From Trema orientale (lineage: Eukaryota > Streptophyta > Magnoliopsida > Rosales > Cannabaceae): a stretch of DNA of 64,000 nucleotides. The translations under genes and the position numbers were made by a program. The stretch spans positions 95,648 to 159,647 of the forward strand of contig JXTC01000059.1 of NCBI GenBank assembly GCA_002914845.1. The letters are read 5' to 3'. This document shows, piece after piece, positions 12,341 through 23,689 of the stretch (within the stretch, counting starts at the first letter, position 1; every line of letters begins with the position of its first letter). The notes beneath the pieces are model-generated. The model made no database searches and was not told the DNA's origin. It was given only the letters and a program-made list of their open reading frames with translations.

Positions 12341-13130
12341 CTCTAAATACCCCTGTTGGATCAATTCTTTGAACTCATCTTTCAAGTCAAATCAATCATT
12401 GGTGTCATGGCCATAGTCACGATGGAACCGACAGTACTTACTTTGGTCCTTCCTTCCACCCTTTAGTCTGAAGATGGGTGGTGGCCATTGATAAGGAGCT
12501 TTATCCTCGGTAGCAAGTAGTATGTGTTCCCTACTATCATTGAGATCCGTATAATAAGTGAACCTTAAAAACTGAGGGTACCTTTTTTCGTTAGAACGGG
12601 TCTTCTTTTTATTCTTTTTCGGGGAAGAGGGAGTAGCTTGTTGATCATCGCTCCTCTTTTGTTTATTCACCTTCTTTGTGGTGGTTTCTTCAATAATTGA
12701 GGGATCCATTATAATTTGCGCATTCTCCATACGCATGTTTTTTTTCGCTCTTTGGTAGAAATCTTCTACATCTGTGCAGTGCACTTTTTGAAGGTTCTTC
12801 CAAATAGGTATGTTGGGCCAGACTCCTCCCGCCAACGCCATAAGGATTCCTCCTTCAGGGACATTGTATACTTTCGACGCCTCCTTATTGAATCTCTTCA
12901 AATAGGAACAGAGGCTTTCATTCTCCTTTTGTCTGACATTTACAAGAGTCAAACATGGTGATAAACTCTTGAGAATTGCTTCCAAGAGATAATGGACCCT
13001 TCTGGAATCTTTTTGTGCCACTTCTTTGCCCCTTTTGAAAGTGTTACTGCAAACCAACGACAACAAGCTAGGGGTTGGACTTGACTCAATCATTGAACGA
13101 ATCAAGATGGTCATAAGGGTTTGTCTTCCC
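12341..13130 (-). pseudogene. Ty3/gypsy gag (element 1)
   Basis: The frame 13114-12392 (240 residues) has the gag core signature RQKENESLCSYLKRFNKEA, then a lysine-rich linker (KKNKKKTRSNEKR) and a zinc-knuckle-like end (CRFHRDYGHDTND). It resembles the Tat-lineage gag. The N-terminal part upstream of 13114 is not clearly readable, and a stop separates it from the downstream frame near 12390. Confidence 0.82.
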
Positions 13131-13521
13131 TTCGTAAGGTGTAATGGTTAGCATCTTAAAACTATATAGAAGTGGGGCATCTAGGATTTTAAGTGAGAAA
13201 GGGGAGTAATCTCCTTCCACCTGATATTCCTAGAAAGGCACACCAGTTATCTCATACACATTATGCAAACCAATCCAATATATATGTTAACTAACTTATC
13301 CTAGGTAGATAATGGACGAAACTATCATTATTTATACAATTTGTACCACTTATTTATTAGTTATATATAGGGTCTCTTAAGAACAAAACAATAAAATCTT
13401 ATATATTTCTCTAAACTCTTTCTAGAAAGTTGTCAACATCAAACAAATAGGTTTTTATTAGGGGAATTTTTCAAACAACAATAGTGTGATGTAGGTCAGT
13501 AATTGTATCTATAAACAACTA
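13131..13521 (-). other. Gag N-terminal/leader remnant of gypsy element 1
   Basis: AT-rich sequence between gag and the candidate PBS. No readable frame. Presumably the decayed 5' leader. Confidence 0.35.
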
Positions 13522-14110
13522 ATCCCACAAGAACGGCTGCTTTTTTGGTTTAAAATCTGACCGAAGACGTTAAGGTACTTAGCACTATAAGAAAAAAGGT
13601 GTCATTTTTTTATTGGATAATTTATTGAGAGAGGAGGTTTTACAGAGTATAAATCTGAATTTGTGAAGCATAAACAATGACCAATTTGGAAAAAAGAGAG
13701 AGATATAATCTGACTATGTAGTGTTCAATATATAAAACTGAATCCAATCCCTTATTCATTGTCTTATGATGTATTTATATGAGGTGGTGAGTCATTTTTC
13801 TAGAATATTATAGTAGTGGTAAGTCATCTTCTCGATATACTGTAGCAGAGTGGGTGATAGTGGTTGAGAATGGGTCGAATAAGTTAGAGATTACTGGAGT
13901 TGTCTGACACCTGTGGTATTCTAGAATGTCGCGTTGCCCTTAATGATAATTGGTGTGAGCTAAATGAGACTTCTTCATGCGAGCTGTTTGGCTGAAATAC
14001 TGAAGGCAACCTGAATAGGTCATGCGAGCTGTTTTCTTCGTCTAGGAGTAGCTCGTTTTTGGGAGTTTGACTAGCGAGCTCTTTCTGATATAGGAGGTGA
14101 AAGATTTAGG
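13522..14110 (-). repeat. Candidate PBS and 5' LTR of gypsy element 1
   Basis: The minus strand at 13540-13522 reads GCAGCCGTTCTTGTGGGAT, which resembles the gypsy PBS family TGGCGCCGTT...GGGG. To its right, on the minus strand, a TATA-like CATATAAATAC lies at about 13772-13784. The partner LTR lies outside the window, so the ends cannot be proved and the outer boundary near 14110 is a guess. Confidence 0.4.
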
Positions 14111-16752
14111 TATAACGATAAGTATATTATTTTACAATTTAATTAAAAGTTTATCATCAACATTCATATGAAGTTTATGAAAAGAAAAAGATATATATCT
14201 TTAAAATAGTAATTAAAAAGATATTGTATATAATTATATGGGACCCATGCATTTTAGTAATTAACGCACACAAATTCCTCTAAAGTGGCTATTAAAGGAA
14301 AATTGTTTATTCAATAATAGAAAACAAAACAATTCCCCTAAAAAATACAAATAAGATATGTGGCAAATAGAGATGGTTAAGGTAGATAAATACGTGGGAG
14401 TCACCTTATATTAAAACTTCATAATTCAAAAAATATATATATAACAAAGACAACCAATCAACTGAAGTATGCTCCGACACGTGTTAAAGTCAAAAAAAAA
14501 AAAAAAGCACATTGGTGAAATATATGATTAGCTAAGAAAATATTTTCATTTCACACAAGTATATATTAATAAGCAAGACTTGAATCTAAATTAAATCACT
14601 CATCAATATTTCACCTTGAAAACTTCCAATCTAAGAGTTCTTATAAATTTTTGATTGGTAAGATAATTGATCTATAAATGTAGAAAAAAAATCCAATGAG
14701 ATTTCTTCCATATGTCAAGAATTACGATTCGTAATATGTAAGTTACTCTTCTTTAACTATGACAGAGTCTTTCTTTCTTTTTTTTTTTTTTAAAAAAAGA
14801 AATAATATGAAAGAGTTAAAATCTATAACTTATCCCTGAAACAAAAAATAATAAAAATCATCTATCCCTTTTTTCACCCTTTAATGTTTGTTCCTATTTA
14901 ATTATAATATAAAATCTAATGATCTCATCTTTTAAAAAAATAAAAAATAAAAAAAGATTAAATTCTATAGTTGTAAAAGAAATCTTTTAAAATTTTAAAA
15001 GAAGAAAGGCGGAGTCGGCAAGAGACGGATCAACTTCCTATTGTATACCATAAGTAAATTAATATTATTTGATAAAAAAGGGCAAGGGAACGTAAAATCT
15101 ATATAGTAATTATATATAAAATGAGAGAATGTATTAGTTGCAAGTGAAAAAAAAATCCTTTGCATGATTTTAATAAATATATAAAAAGGATTCAAAAAAA
15201 AGAAAAAGAAGAAAAAATCAAAATGTTGAAGCAAACCGACAGCAGAGGCAGAGGAAGAGCTCAAACTCCTAAGCACATTCACGCTTAGTATATAGTATAG
15301 ATATAAATATACAATAAAACATTGATACATAAATATTCGATAAATTAATAACCTTGTTTAAATAATAAAATCTTTCGATCTCAATTTGGGTCAATGTATT
15401 AAATTGTATTTTCGCTAAATGCATAAGATAATAATTTTTTTGTAATTCCTTCAAAGTCCATCAAATATATAGATTAATAATTGATTAAATATATAAAAGA
15501 AATAATATAAATATTTACAATATTAATGAGTTTTTCTATATAACTTCTATTTTCTTAATTCTGTTATTTTTCAAAATACATCCAAAATTATTTGTTTATT
15601 ATTTGTACTTAAATTGAACTAAGCCTCATACTCTAATTTTTTCAATGGATACATTATATTTAGTATATAATTTGGAACTTATTTATAAAGATTTGAATTC
15701 TTGAAGTAAAACTGATGACTATTTATTGTTATTATGTTCAATATATATGAAACATTTTGAAATACTATATTTTATAAGGTATTAAATTTTTAAGCTACAT
15801 TTATCATATGTATATATACTTCTTAACTTTTTGATGTATACTGAAAATTAACTTTTAGAATTTTATTTATGTATAGATAATATATAATAACTTTTGTGTA
15901 TATACATGTTAACATTTAGGCTTTTTTGTGTGCATATATTTACTGTGACTATATATAATTTTTATGAAAAAAATGGTGCAAGTATTAAGCTTATATAACT
16001 CTTTTAAATTAATAAATATTTATTTTTTGATAAATTAATAAATTATTTATTTTTCGATAAACTAATAAATTATTTATTTATCAATAAATAAATAATTTCT
16101 ATAAAGTAATAATTTAGTCCCAACAATATTAATTTATAAAGGTTTTACTATATGTCTCTCGTATAATCTTAATCTATGATATTGTAATATTTTTCCCCTT
16201 GAAAAATATTATAATCTAATATTATCTAAAACATTTTACGCACAAGTATTATATTATTATTTACTTAAAAGGAAATATAATCTAGCTAATTTATTATAAT
16301 CCATGACGTAATGCGGCGCAACTTTTGTTAGAAGCATATATATATGTATGGTTCCCAAAGATATTTTTTTTATTTATCTATAGGAATTTTTTTAGTCTCT
16401 GAATTATTATCTAACAACTATAATAATTTGAGTAGTTAGAAAAAATATGCATGAAAGAACGTGCATATTAGTTAATATTCTTTTTCTCTTCACTTTTATT
16501 ATGAAAAAATGTGCATGATAAATTTTAATTGAGAAAAAAAATACCTATTAGAGTGGTGCCTTATATATATATCTATCCGTTTTGTACGTAACTCCTAACC
16601 CATATAAAATACATTTTATCTATTTTTTGGTTTTTTGTACCCAAAGAAAAAAAATCAACTTGATCAATCATTTAAATTAAAGTGATAAAATGTGAATGTG
16701 CAATATTTTATCGCAGTTAAATTATTCATAATAAATTATATATTAAGGTTTA
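14111..16752. other. AT-rich intergenic DNA without recognisable genes
   Basis: Long A/T runs (for example poly-A at 14490-14506 and poly-T at 14778-14791) and short local repeats such as the TAAATTAATAAAT words near 16008-16090. Open frames here (14995-15330, 15269-15454) are low-complexity and match nothing I know. Confidence 0.6.
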
Positions 16753-16915
16753 ATTAATCATAATCAGTGGTAAGTTAAGGTGACACATTAATTACATACG
16801 TCTGTTTAGTATGATTGCTATTTGTAATATTCGTGTTAATCATAATCAATGATATATTAAGGTAACTCACTATATATGTTTGTTTAGTACGATTGCTAAT
16901 CGTAGCATTTGCGTT
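16753..16915. repeat. Diverged tandem duplication, about 82 bp unit
   Basis: Two copies start with TTAATCATAATCA (about 16753 and 16835) and share GTTTAGTA(T/C)GATTGCTA further on. They are diverged. Function unknown. Confidence 0.6.
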
Positions 16916-16972
16916 CATTTATGAAAACTTGAAAAAATTGTATTATATAAGCACAAAAACTATAGTTACGAC

Positions 16973-17107
16973 CACAAACCAGAGCTAGCTCAGTGGGTGA
17001 GTGGGGTAGGAATTGTGTATTAATCAAATCTCAAGGTGCATGGGTTATTTTCTTTATTTATAATAAGTGCTGGTTATCAGTTAAATCTCAATTTTTTTTA
17101 AAAAAAG
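16973..17107 (+). mobile_element. tRNA-derived SINE with 13-bp target duplication
   Basis: The body contains TAGCTCAGTGGGTGAG near its 5' end, which fits the A box of an RNA polymerase III promoter as in tRNA genes. The B box is degenerate, and the 3' end is a T-rich/A-rich tail (about 17092-17106). It is flanked by perfect copies of CTATAGTTACGAC at 16960-16972 and 17108-17120, the variable-length duplication made by LINE-driven insertion. Total length 135 bp, as expected for a plant SINE. Confidence 0.85.
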
Positions 17108-17120
17108 CTATAGTTACGAC

Positions 17121-19481
17121 TTACGAGGTTGCAAACGAATTTTCATTTTGCAATTAGATAGATATGTAGACTAACACTATTATGGTAATGTACTTTATTA
17201 GGAAATATTAATTGGACACTTACATGCTTAATCTTAGTTTCAAAGCTAAATTATATAATTGGTAACTTTTTAAGTGAGCTCCGAATATTTTCATATAACT
17301 TAAAAAACGTCGACAATTTGAGAGAGTTGAATGCAAAAGGAATGATATATGTCAACAAATAGATTAGTGATCAACATAGCTTAGCTCTATTTTGATAATG
17401 TACAAGTCCAAGCCAAAAATGTTATTCAATGGCTTCAATGAACTTGTTTATTCTGGTTTTCGATACAATTACTGTGAATAATTAGAAGTAAAGGTTTTTG
17501 TTTTTAATTGGAATGGGGGATTCAAAGTTGAGACTTTCCACATTGAGAACATGTGTTGTTACTATAGGTTATGCCTGCAACCACGAAAACTGCACAACAT
17601 TTAAAAGCCTCCATTAAAATAATAAAAAAATAAAAGACCTACCAAAACAAGAAAATAGTGTCTGACGGAAAAATAGGAATAGAAAAGAGAAATGAAAAGC
17701 TGTATAGAAAATATGTGTATTAAATAAGTTACAGGAATGTTAAATGAACTCTCACTATTGGATATATGGACTCCGTCATACTTTATAATTAGGTAATTAT
17801 AATATAATATATTTTAATAGAGTTTATATGTCAAGAAGGATAGCATAAAAATAGTGAATTTAACATTTCCCATAAGTTATACTTATACTTCCAATATAAT
17901 ATCAAAAATATCAAATATAAAGAAGTTCTAAATCCATCACATCATAGACTTAGTACATGAATATCTATTTTGGTTACACTTTTACCCATACATAAAATTA
18001 ACATATAGGACAATTTAATAGTCAATCACCCTAACAATTATTTAGAGTCCAGTTTTTTTTTCTTTTTTTTTTTTTTTGGAATAGTCCAAAAGTTACCTCA
18101 CCAATTTTCATAATTACCCCAGAAAATTGCATATTTAATATCTAACAAAGAATGAGAAGATTATTGCACATGACTTATGAAGAAATCAAGATGTGCATTA
18201 ATTGAGTGTCTTAAAGTTAAATAATATATATATATTTTTCGTCCTACTAAAACTAGATTAAGACGATATGAAAGATTCAGAGCAAAAAAATAATAATAAT
18301 AAATAACAATAAAAAAATAAGCAATATGAAAGAAAAAGAGAAATTGCATTTTCGTTTTCAGATTGAATCTCCTTCGTTTTCATCCTATATATACCCCCAC
18401 AAAATACATAACTTATTAATTGATTATTGAACTTGGTTTGATTTAATCATCTTGAACAAGTTTCTCTCATATTAATATAATTCATTTGAAAGTTTTTAAT
18501 TAATCCAATAGAGTTTAAGAGGTTGAGACCTTTCAATAAATGCAATAGCAGTAACCTCCTTTAATCTGCTTAGTGAACGAGTGACAAAAAGATGAGGGCA
18601 ATATTTCATACGCAATCTCTCAGTCAAGGATTAACGGGAAATTTATATGGACTATGAAGATCTATTTCATTATTGTTCTTTAATTTGAAATAGTTTTCAA
18701 GAGTATAATGTTTTGATTAAAGTTTCGTTTTATTAGTTCAGCTTATTATAAGGAAATTAAAAGTGAGATAGGTGAATTTATGGAGATGGATATTTTTGAA
18801 ATATGGAAAATGTACAAAGAACAAGTAAATTTTTTGAAAACATATTTTGTGATGAAAAAAGAAAGTGTACATACATACTCTATTTGGCGATGAAAATAGA
18901 ACTTCCCTAAATATATTCAAACAAATTTCAATAAAAAGTAAATAATTGTACTCATCTCTGTATGATTACATATTGAATTGAAGTCATTAGATTAAAATTG
19001 ATCGAAGGTTCTCTCTCCAAAAGAAGTCATCTCAAATTGTGTTCACCCACTATGATAATGATAAATCTTAAAAAAATAAAAATAAAAATCCACTATGGAA
19101 TGAATCAATTTGGATGGAGTCATAGGTAGTTGAGTTAACCCTTCAATATTTTTAAATGATAAATGACATGACATTATTCTAGCGGGTGGATGCAAAGTTG
19201 GACAACATTTTTGAACATAGAATCTTGATCCAAGATCTAAAGACAGTCATAGGGTAAAACAATTCCTACTTTACTCGTGTCAAGCATTAGTTAATCTAGT
19301 TATAATATATACATGTATATATAAACATGAATGAAGAGTTCTGACTTTTTTTTTTTTTCTGAAAATAACACATGAAGAATTCTAATTACGCTCTCATTTT
19401 CACTTTCTAGTCTTGCTACTTAATAAATGAGTTCCACTATAATTTGTGTTGGATATACTTGAAAAATATGGAAGTTGCAAC
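17121..19481. other. AT-rich intergenic DNA without recognisable genes
   Basis: No coding match on either strand. A poly-T patch lies at 18053-18077. A TATA-like CTATATATACCCCC at about 18384-18398 is followed by no convincing reading frame. The frames at 18161-18349 and 18738-18920 are Phe/Tyr-rich products of AT-rich DNA. Confidence 0.55.
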
Positions 19482-19545
19482 TGGTCTTGTGAACAAGTAT
19501 GCATAAACTACTATGGTCTTGTGAACAAGTATGCATAAACTACTA
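19482..19545. repeat. Perfect 32-bp tandem duplication
   Basis: Positions 19482-19513 and 19514-19545 are identical. Identity means the duplication is recent, or a possible assembly artefact. Confidence 0.9.
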
Positions 19546-19584
19546 CGAACAAAAAGAAACTGCACAAGTAACAAACAAATATTA

Positions 19585-20130
19585 ATGGTGGTCGAGGCGT
19601 GATAAACACTGTCCGTAAGAAAAGATTCCGCCCCTTATCAGACAATGTCAGGATGCGAAACAGGTTTCATAGCAGTCTTTTCTCCAAGATACAACGACCA
19701 ATCTTCGACTTAAGGCGCACTCCCAAAGACGAAGAGTAGACAACGATACCACAAAAATATCTCTAGCAATATATAAAACTATGCAGACAAGGGAATCTCT
19801 CTTTTATTTTTCTCTTTCTCTTTAAGCTGAATACAATCAGCTCCCTCACTCTTCTTCTCTCTAGCTCTCTCTATCTTTCTCTTCTACTCAATGTCTCCAC
19901 CTAAGTACTATATATATAGCACCAAAAAACGTGGGGACTAAGGCAAAAATTGCCTTGTAGATGAAGGCTAAAAGCCTTGTAGAATAAGGCAAAAATGCCT
20001 TCTAATATAAGGCCTTGTAGAAGAAGGTCTTGTAGATTAAGGCAAAATGCCTTGTAGAAAAAGATAGGATAAAAGAATATTCCCTTTCTAGAATAAGAAA
20101 TATTTTGGAATTAAATAAAATAATATAACA
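19585..20130 (-). repeat. LTR-like remnant with an AAGGC hairpin repeat
   Basis: On the minus strand a TATA-like GTGCTATATATATAGTAC (19922-19905) is followed by a purine-rich transcript side (CT-rich on plus, about 19800-19890), a layout usual for a plant LTR U3-R junction. Upstream of it, 19938-20062 holds about six short units of the form AAGGC(A/T)-A/T-rich-(T/A)GCCTT-GTAGA. No coding sequence and no clear ends are visible, so a solo LTR or fragment is the best guess. Confidence 0.45.
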
Positions 20131-20239
20131 ATTTGTTATACCATTAAAATGTAAAACTATGTAGTGAAATCTATATACCAAATAGTTTAAAAAGAGATTG
20201 CAAACTCATTAATGTTTATGTATATATATTATATTATGA

Positions 20240-20419
20240 GGGGTGCTACATATACTCTTTTTTTTTTCACTCTTTTTTACACTATTCAGTCTCATTGTCT
20301 AACACGTGGCTTCCAATATTCAGGTTAGTATTTTAATAATGCAACAAACGATAATGGAATCCATATATTGAGTGGTAACACTGAAAGAGTGTACAAAAGA
20401 ATATGCAACTAGCATTTTT
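20240..20419. mobile_element. MITE-like element, about 180 bp
   Basis: Left end GGGTGCTACATATACTCTTT and, on the opposite strand, right end AATGCTAGTTGCATATTC form an imperfect terminal inverted repeat (GGTGCTA...ATACTC against AATGCTA...ATATTC). A further internal pairing involves CACTC/GAGTG words. There is no coding capacity. The flanks are AT repeats, so the target duplication cannot be read with certainty. The superfamily is uncertain. Confidence 0.55.
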
Positions 20420-20592
20420 TTTATATTATATATATGCGTTAATTGGGACGAGATTTGTATTAAGTCCTACAATTGGCTCACAAAGACACGTATGGGTAAT
20501 ATTCTTTCTTGTTGTTGTATAAAATGATGAAATCATTTTCCAGGAAAAAATAAAATAGGTATTTGAAATCAAGATATCGGAAGTTGGAATAA

Positions 20593-21092
20593 GGGAAAAG
20601 TTCATAAATATTCATTTTTAAGCATATTTTCATAAATACCAGTTTTTATTCTTATTTCATAAATACATGTTATTATAATTGTTTTTAAATATATACCACA
20701 CTAGTTTTTTTATATGAAATGTATATTATGGCATATATTTCATGAATTAAAGTTGTACTTTAAAATCGATACATTTCAAAATATATAACACATGTATAAA
20801 TTTACACGGCAAATATAAACTATAGGTAAAAATTTGCATTATAAATGTATATGAATTTTATACAAAATATGTACCGTGGTATATATTTCATGAATAAAAA
20901 TTATACCTAAAAATCGGTACACATTCCAAAATATATACCATAAATATAAATTTAAACTGTAAATACAAACCATAGCTAAAAATTTACATGTTAGATGTAT
21001 ATAACACATATTTTAGACAAGAAATGTAAACCTTAAAATGGGTATTTTTAAAATATAAAGCACGAAAACTGGTATTTAGTGTAAATTTCTCT
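20593..21092. mobile_element. MITE-like element with a diverged internal duplication
   Basis: The left end (GGGAAAAGTTCATAAATATT) and the reverse complement of the right end (GAGAAATTTACACTAAATACC) form an imperfect inverted repeat. Inside, a unit of about 150 bp is present twice (about 20722-20853 and 20872-21003), sharing GGTATATATTTCATGAAT-like and AAAATATATA blocks. Non-coding. Assignment to a Mutator-type MITE is an inference. Confidence 0.45.
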
Positions 21093-22138
21093 TGGGACAA
21101 TATTGGTTTTGGGCCAGAATATCAACCTTGGCCCTTAAACTAAAGCTTGGGGACTTAGGACTGGGTAGGAGTTTTCTGGGCCAGAATTGACTCTTTTTTT
21201 TTATTAAGTATTTTCAAGATTTTTCTTTTTTAAGAACTAATCATAAAAACTAATGACTTTTTGTGACTTTATATGACTGGTCACAACTTTTATGATTGGT
21301 AGTTTTGAATATCTGTGATGGGTCATAAGATATCACAAAGGTTATGACTTTTGTGACTAATTCTAAAAAAGTCATCATAAAGAGGGGAAATACTACAATA
21401 AGACCCCATAATTCGGTCGTAGCCCAACAACCGCATCAAAGGGCTACAATTAGATCTAGGAAGTTGATTACCCAACAAAAGTAGTATTTAATGTAAGTCT
21501 GTCCATGTATTATTACAAGAAAAGTCATACGTTAAGTCTCGTTACGACAAAAAACAAAAAAAAAAAGGACTAAAACGAAGATAAACACGGAGATTAAATT
21601 CCCATAGGAAGACCCAGACTATTTTTCCTCCCCTACTTCTCACACACGAATAATTCTAGGAAGCCATCTCTCCTATCCCTCGACCCCTCGTCGCCAGTTT
21701 GTCGTTGGGCAAGTGTCTCTGTGTTGCTGCCGTTCTCATGCCATCCGTCGTTACCGTTCTCGTGCCGGCAATCCAATCTATTTTCCAAAGCTCAGTCCTT
21801 TTTGGGTTGAACAAATTAGGTTTGCTTATGGATTTTCCTCTTTATTCTCTTGTCAATATCCATTTTGTTATATGATTTGGTTCATTTTTATGTTTGAATT
21901 GAAGGTCTGAAACCAACATGGGTTATGATTTTGTTCATTGTTATAGGTATATTATCTGAGAAAAATTTCCCCATTCTAATATGAGGTTTTGAGTTTATTT
22001 TTATGGCTGGTTTGAAAGTCTAAAACCTACGTAGTTATGATTTTGTTTATTTTTATGTGTATTTGGAGATTTGAAACAATTACTTATATAGATTCTGAGT
22101 TGTTGTATATATATACATATATATATATATTTTGGGTC
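21093..22138. other. Intergenic DNA with repeated GTGACTTTTATGA words; short GC-richer patch
   Basis: 21230-21380 contains several variants of TATGACTTTTGTGACT in both orientations and may be a MITE remnant. 21640-21790 is less AT-rich and resembles a plant 5' UTR, but the frame 21713-21910 matches nothing and stops at 21910. Around 21910-22050 the words GGTTATGATTTTGTTCATTTTTATG recur in diverged form. Confidence 0.4.
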
Positions 22139-22764
22139 AGGGGTGGCAATTCGGGTTACGATACGACGATACGACACGAACACGATACGATTTTTTGCGG
22201 GTTAGGGTCGAAGAAAAAGGATGCGGGTCGAAATCGGGTCGACTCGCTTGACACGAATAAAAAAACGGGTTGGGTTCGGGTCAACCCGCTTGACCCGTTT
22301 GACCCGCCAACAAATATATACATAATTAAATTATAAAAATATTTTTTATTTAATTTATTTATGACTATTATTATAGATATATTTAATTTGTATAATGTAA
22401 GTGTTTAGAATTATAAGTTATTAGTTATATTTATAAATTGCCCCTAATTTATTTATTTTAAAATAAGACAATAATAGACTTAGAAAAAAATATATATAAG
22501 TAGAAAAATACGGGTCATAGCGGGTTGGCAGGTCAAAAATGGGTTAACAAATCAAAATAAGGTTGTGGGCTGGGTGTTATTTACTAAAGCGGGTTGTGCG
22601 GGTCGGGTTCGGGTCAACCCATTTTGATTATGGGTCGGGTTAGTGTTTTTTTTTTTTTTTTTGACACGACGGGTCACGGGTCGGGTTCGGGTTAACATAA
22701 TTTGTGTATATAATAGACTTCAACCCAACACGAACTCGACCTGTCGACACGAGTTGCCACCCCT
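22139..22764. mobile_element. Non-autonomous hAT-type DNA transposon rich in CGGGTC words
   Basis: The termini are perfect 11-bp inverted repeats: AGGGGTGGCAA at 22139-22149 and TTGCCACCCCT at 22754-22764. Sub-terminal regions on both sides are packed with GGGTCGGGTT and GACCCG(C/T) words. This AGGGGTGGCAA...CGGGT design is a well-known plant hAT-type non-autonomous family. An 8-bp duplication is not recognisable, which suggests age or altered flanks. The central 22320-22500 part is plain AT-rich and nothing is coded. Confidence 0.75.
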
Positions 22765-23003
22765 ATGAATGGGTTCGTTTATTTATTTTTTTCTTTTTTT
22801 TTTCTTTTTCTTAAAGAAATAAAATAGATTCATTCTAAACCATCATTTATTTACAAAATGGGTTGTATTTTAGTTTGTTTCCGTCAATTATTCATTTTAA
22901 ATGGTAGAAGTTATCGTTTGTTTCCAATCATAGTCATGGAATATTAAGGAGATGGAAGGATATTCCAAGCAAAAATAATAACAAAAATAGTAAATAAAAA
23001 GAA
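22765..23003. other. T-rich spacer between two DNA transposons
   Basis: A T/C-rich run at 22778-22813, then AT-rich sequence. No gene. The last nine bases (22995-23003, TAAAAAGAA) are the left target duplication of the next element. Confidence 0.6.
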
Positions 23004-23175
23004 GGGCGCGTCTACAGTAAGGGCGCCCATACGTAGGGCCTTGTCTATTCACCGTTGGATGGGAATCTGTATATAAATAGATTCTCCACAGATTCCCGTT
23101 ATTCCCCACAGATTCCCATCCAACGATAATTAAGGCATGACCCTACGTAGGGACGTCCTTACCGTAGCCATCTCC
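23004..23175. mobile_element. Mutator-like MITE (long inverted repeat) with perfect 9-bp target duplication
   Basis: A 172-bp foldback. The left arm starts GGGCGCGTCTACAGTAAGG and the right arm, reverse complemented, starts GGAGATGGCTACGGTAAGG. Both arms carry CCTACGTAGGG-like and CGTTGGATGGGAATCTGT blocks, so about 66 bp pair. Both flanks carry TAAAAAGAA (22995-23003 and 23176-23184). A 9-bp duplication with long TIRs is the hallmark of Mutator-like elements. No transposase. Confidence 0.9.
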
Positions 23176-23237
23176 TAAAAAGAAAGGATAAAAGTCAGTA
23201 ATGTCATAGTTGGGACCAAGACAAGATATCTTACATT

Positions 23238-23335
23238 TTTAGCTATTTTATTTTTTAATTTTTCTACATAAAACAAATTGTAACCTGTTTAGCTATTTTA
23301 TTTTTTAATTTTTCTATATAAAACAAATTGTAATA
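23238..23335. repeat. 50-bp tandem duplication
   Basis: The words TTTAGCTATTTTATTTTTTA and AAAACAAATTGTAA recur at a 50-bp offset (23238 and 23288) with few changes. Confidence 0.85.
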
Positions 23336-23680
23336 TATAAACTGTAATATATATTAGCAAATTGTTAACACTGATTCACAATAATATATGGAAAAACATT
23401 TGTACAGAGACGATTTCAAACATTGCAAATCATGATGAAAAGCTTAATTTTTTTCAATTTCTAATGTACTTTGATTTTTTTAAAATTATTTCATATTGTT
23501 TTTTACCTGAACTAAAGCTTTTAAAGTATATTATACATTTAAAAAAAAAATTAGTCCAATACGATCATGTACCAAATATTAAATTATTTTCAAGTTACTT
23601 AATGCGGCAGTTTACCTCAAAAGAACGTACTCTTCGAAAGAATATGCACCTTGACAAATTCTTTTAGAAGATAGATAACT
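23336..23680. other. AT-rich spacer
   Basis: It contains an open frame of 101 codons (23362-23667) that starts at ATG but has no recognisable domain, a composition typical of AT-rich DNA and no visible promoter. I see nothing else. Confidence 0.4.
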
Positions 23681-23689
23681 CAAGTTCAA

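Noticed and set aside
16981..17050. tRNA gene
   Set aside because: Only the A box is recognisable, no cloverleaf can be drawn, and the tail and target duplication show a SINE.
18384..18400. TATA-box promoter of a host gene
   Set aside because: The motif is good but no reading frame or exon-like sequence follows for more than 1 kb.
21640..21930. 5' end of a host gene (GC-richer, UTR-like)
   Set aside because: The only frame ends after 65 codons without similarity, and no continuation after plausible splice sites could be read.
23362..23667. 101-codon open frame as a host gene
   Set aside because: AT-rich composition, no domain, no supporting promoter or intron signals, and flanked by repeats.
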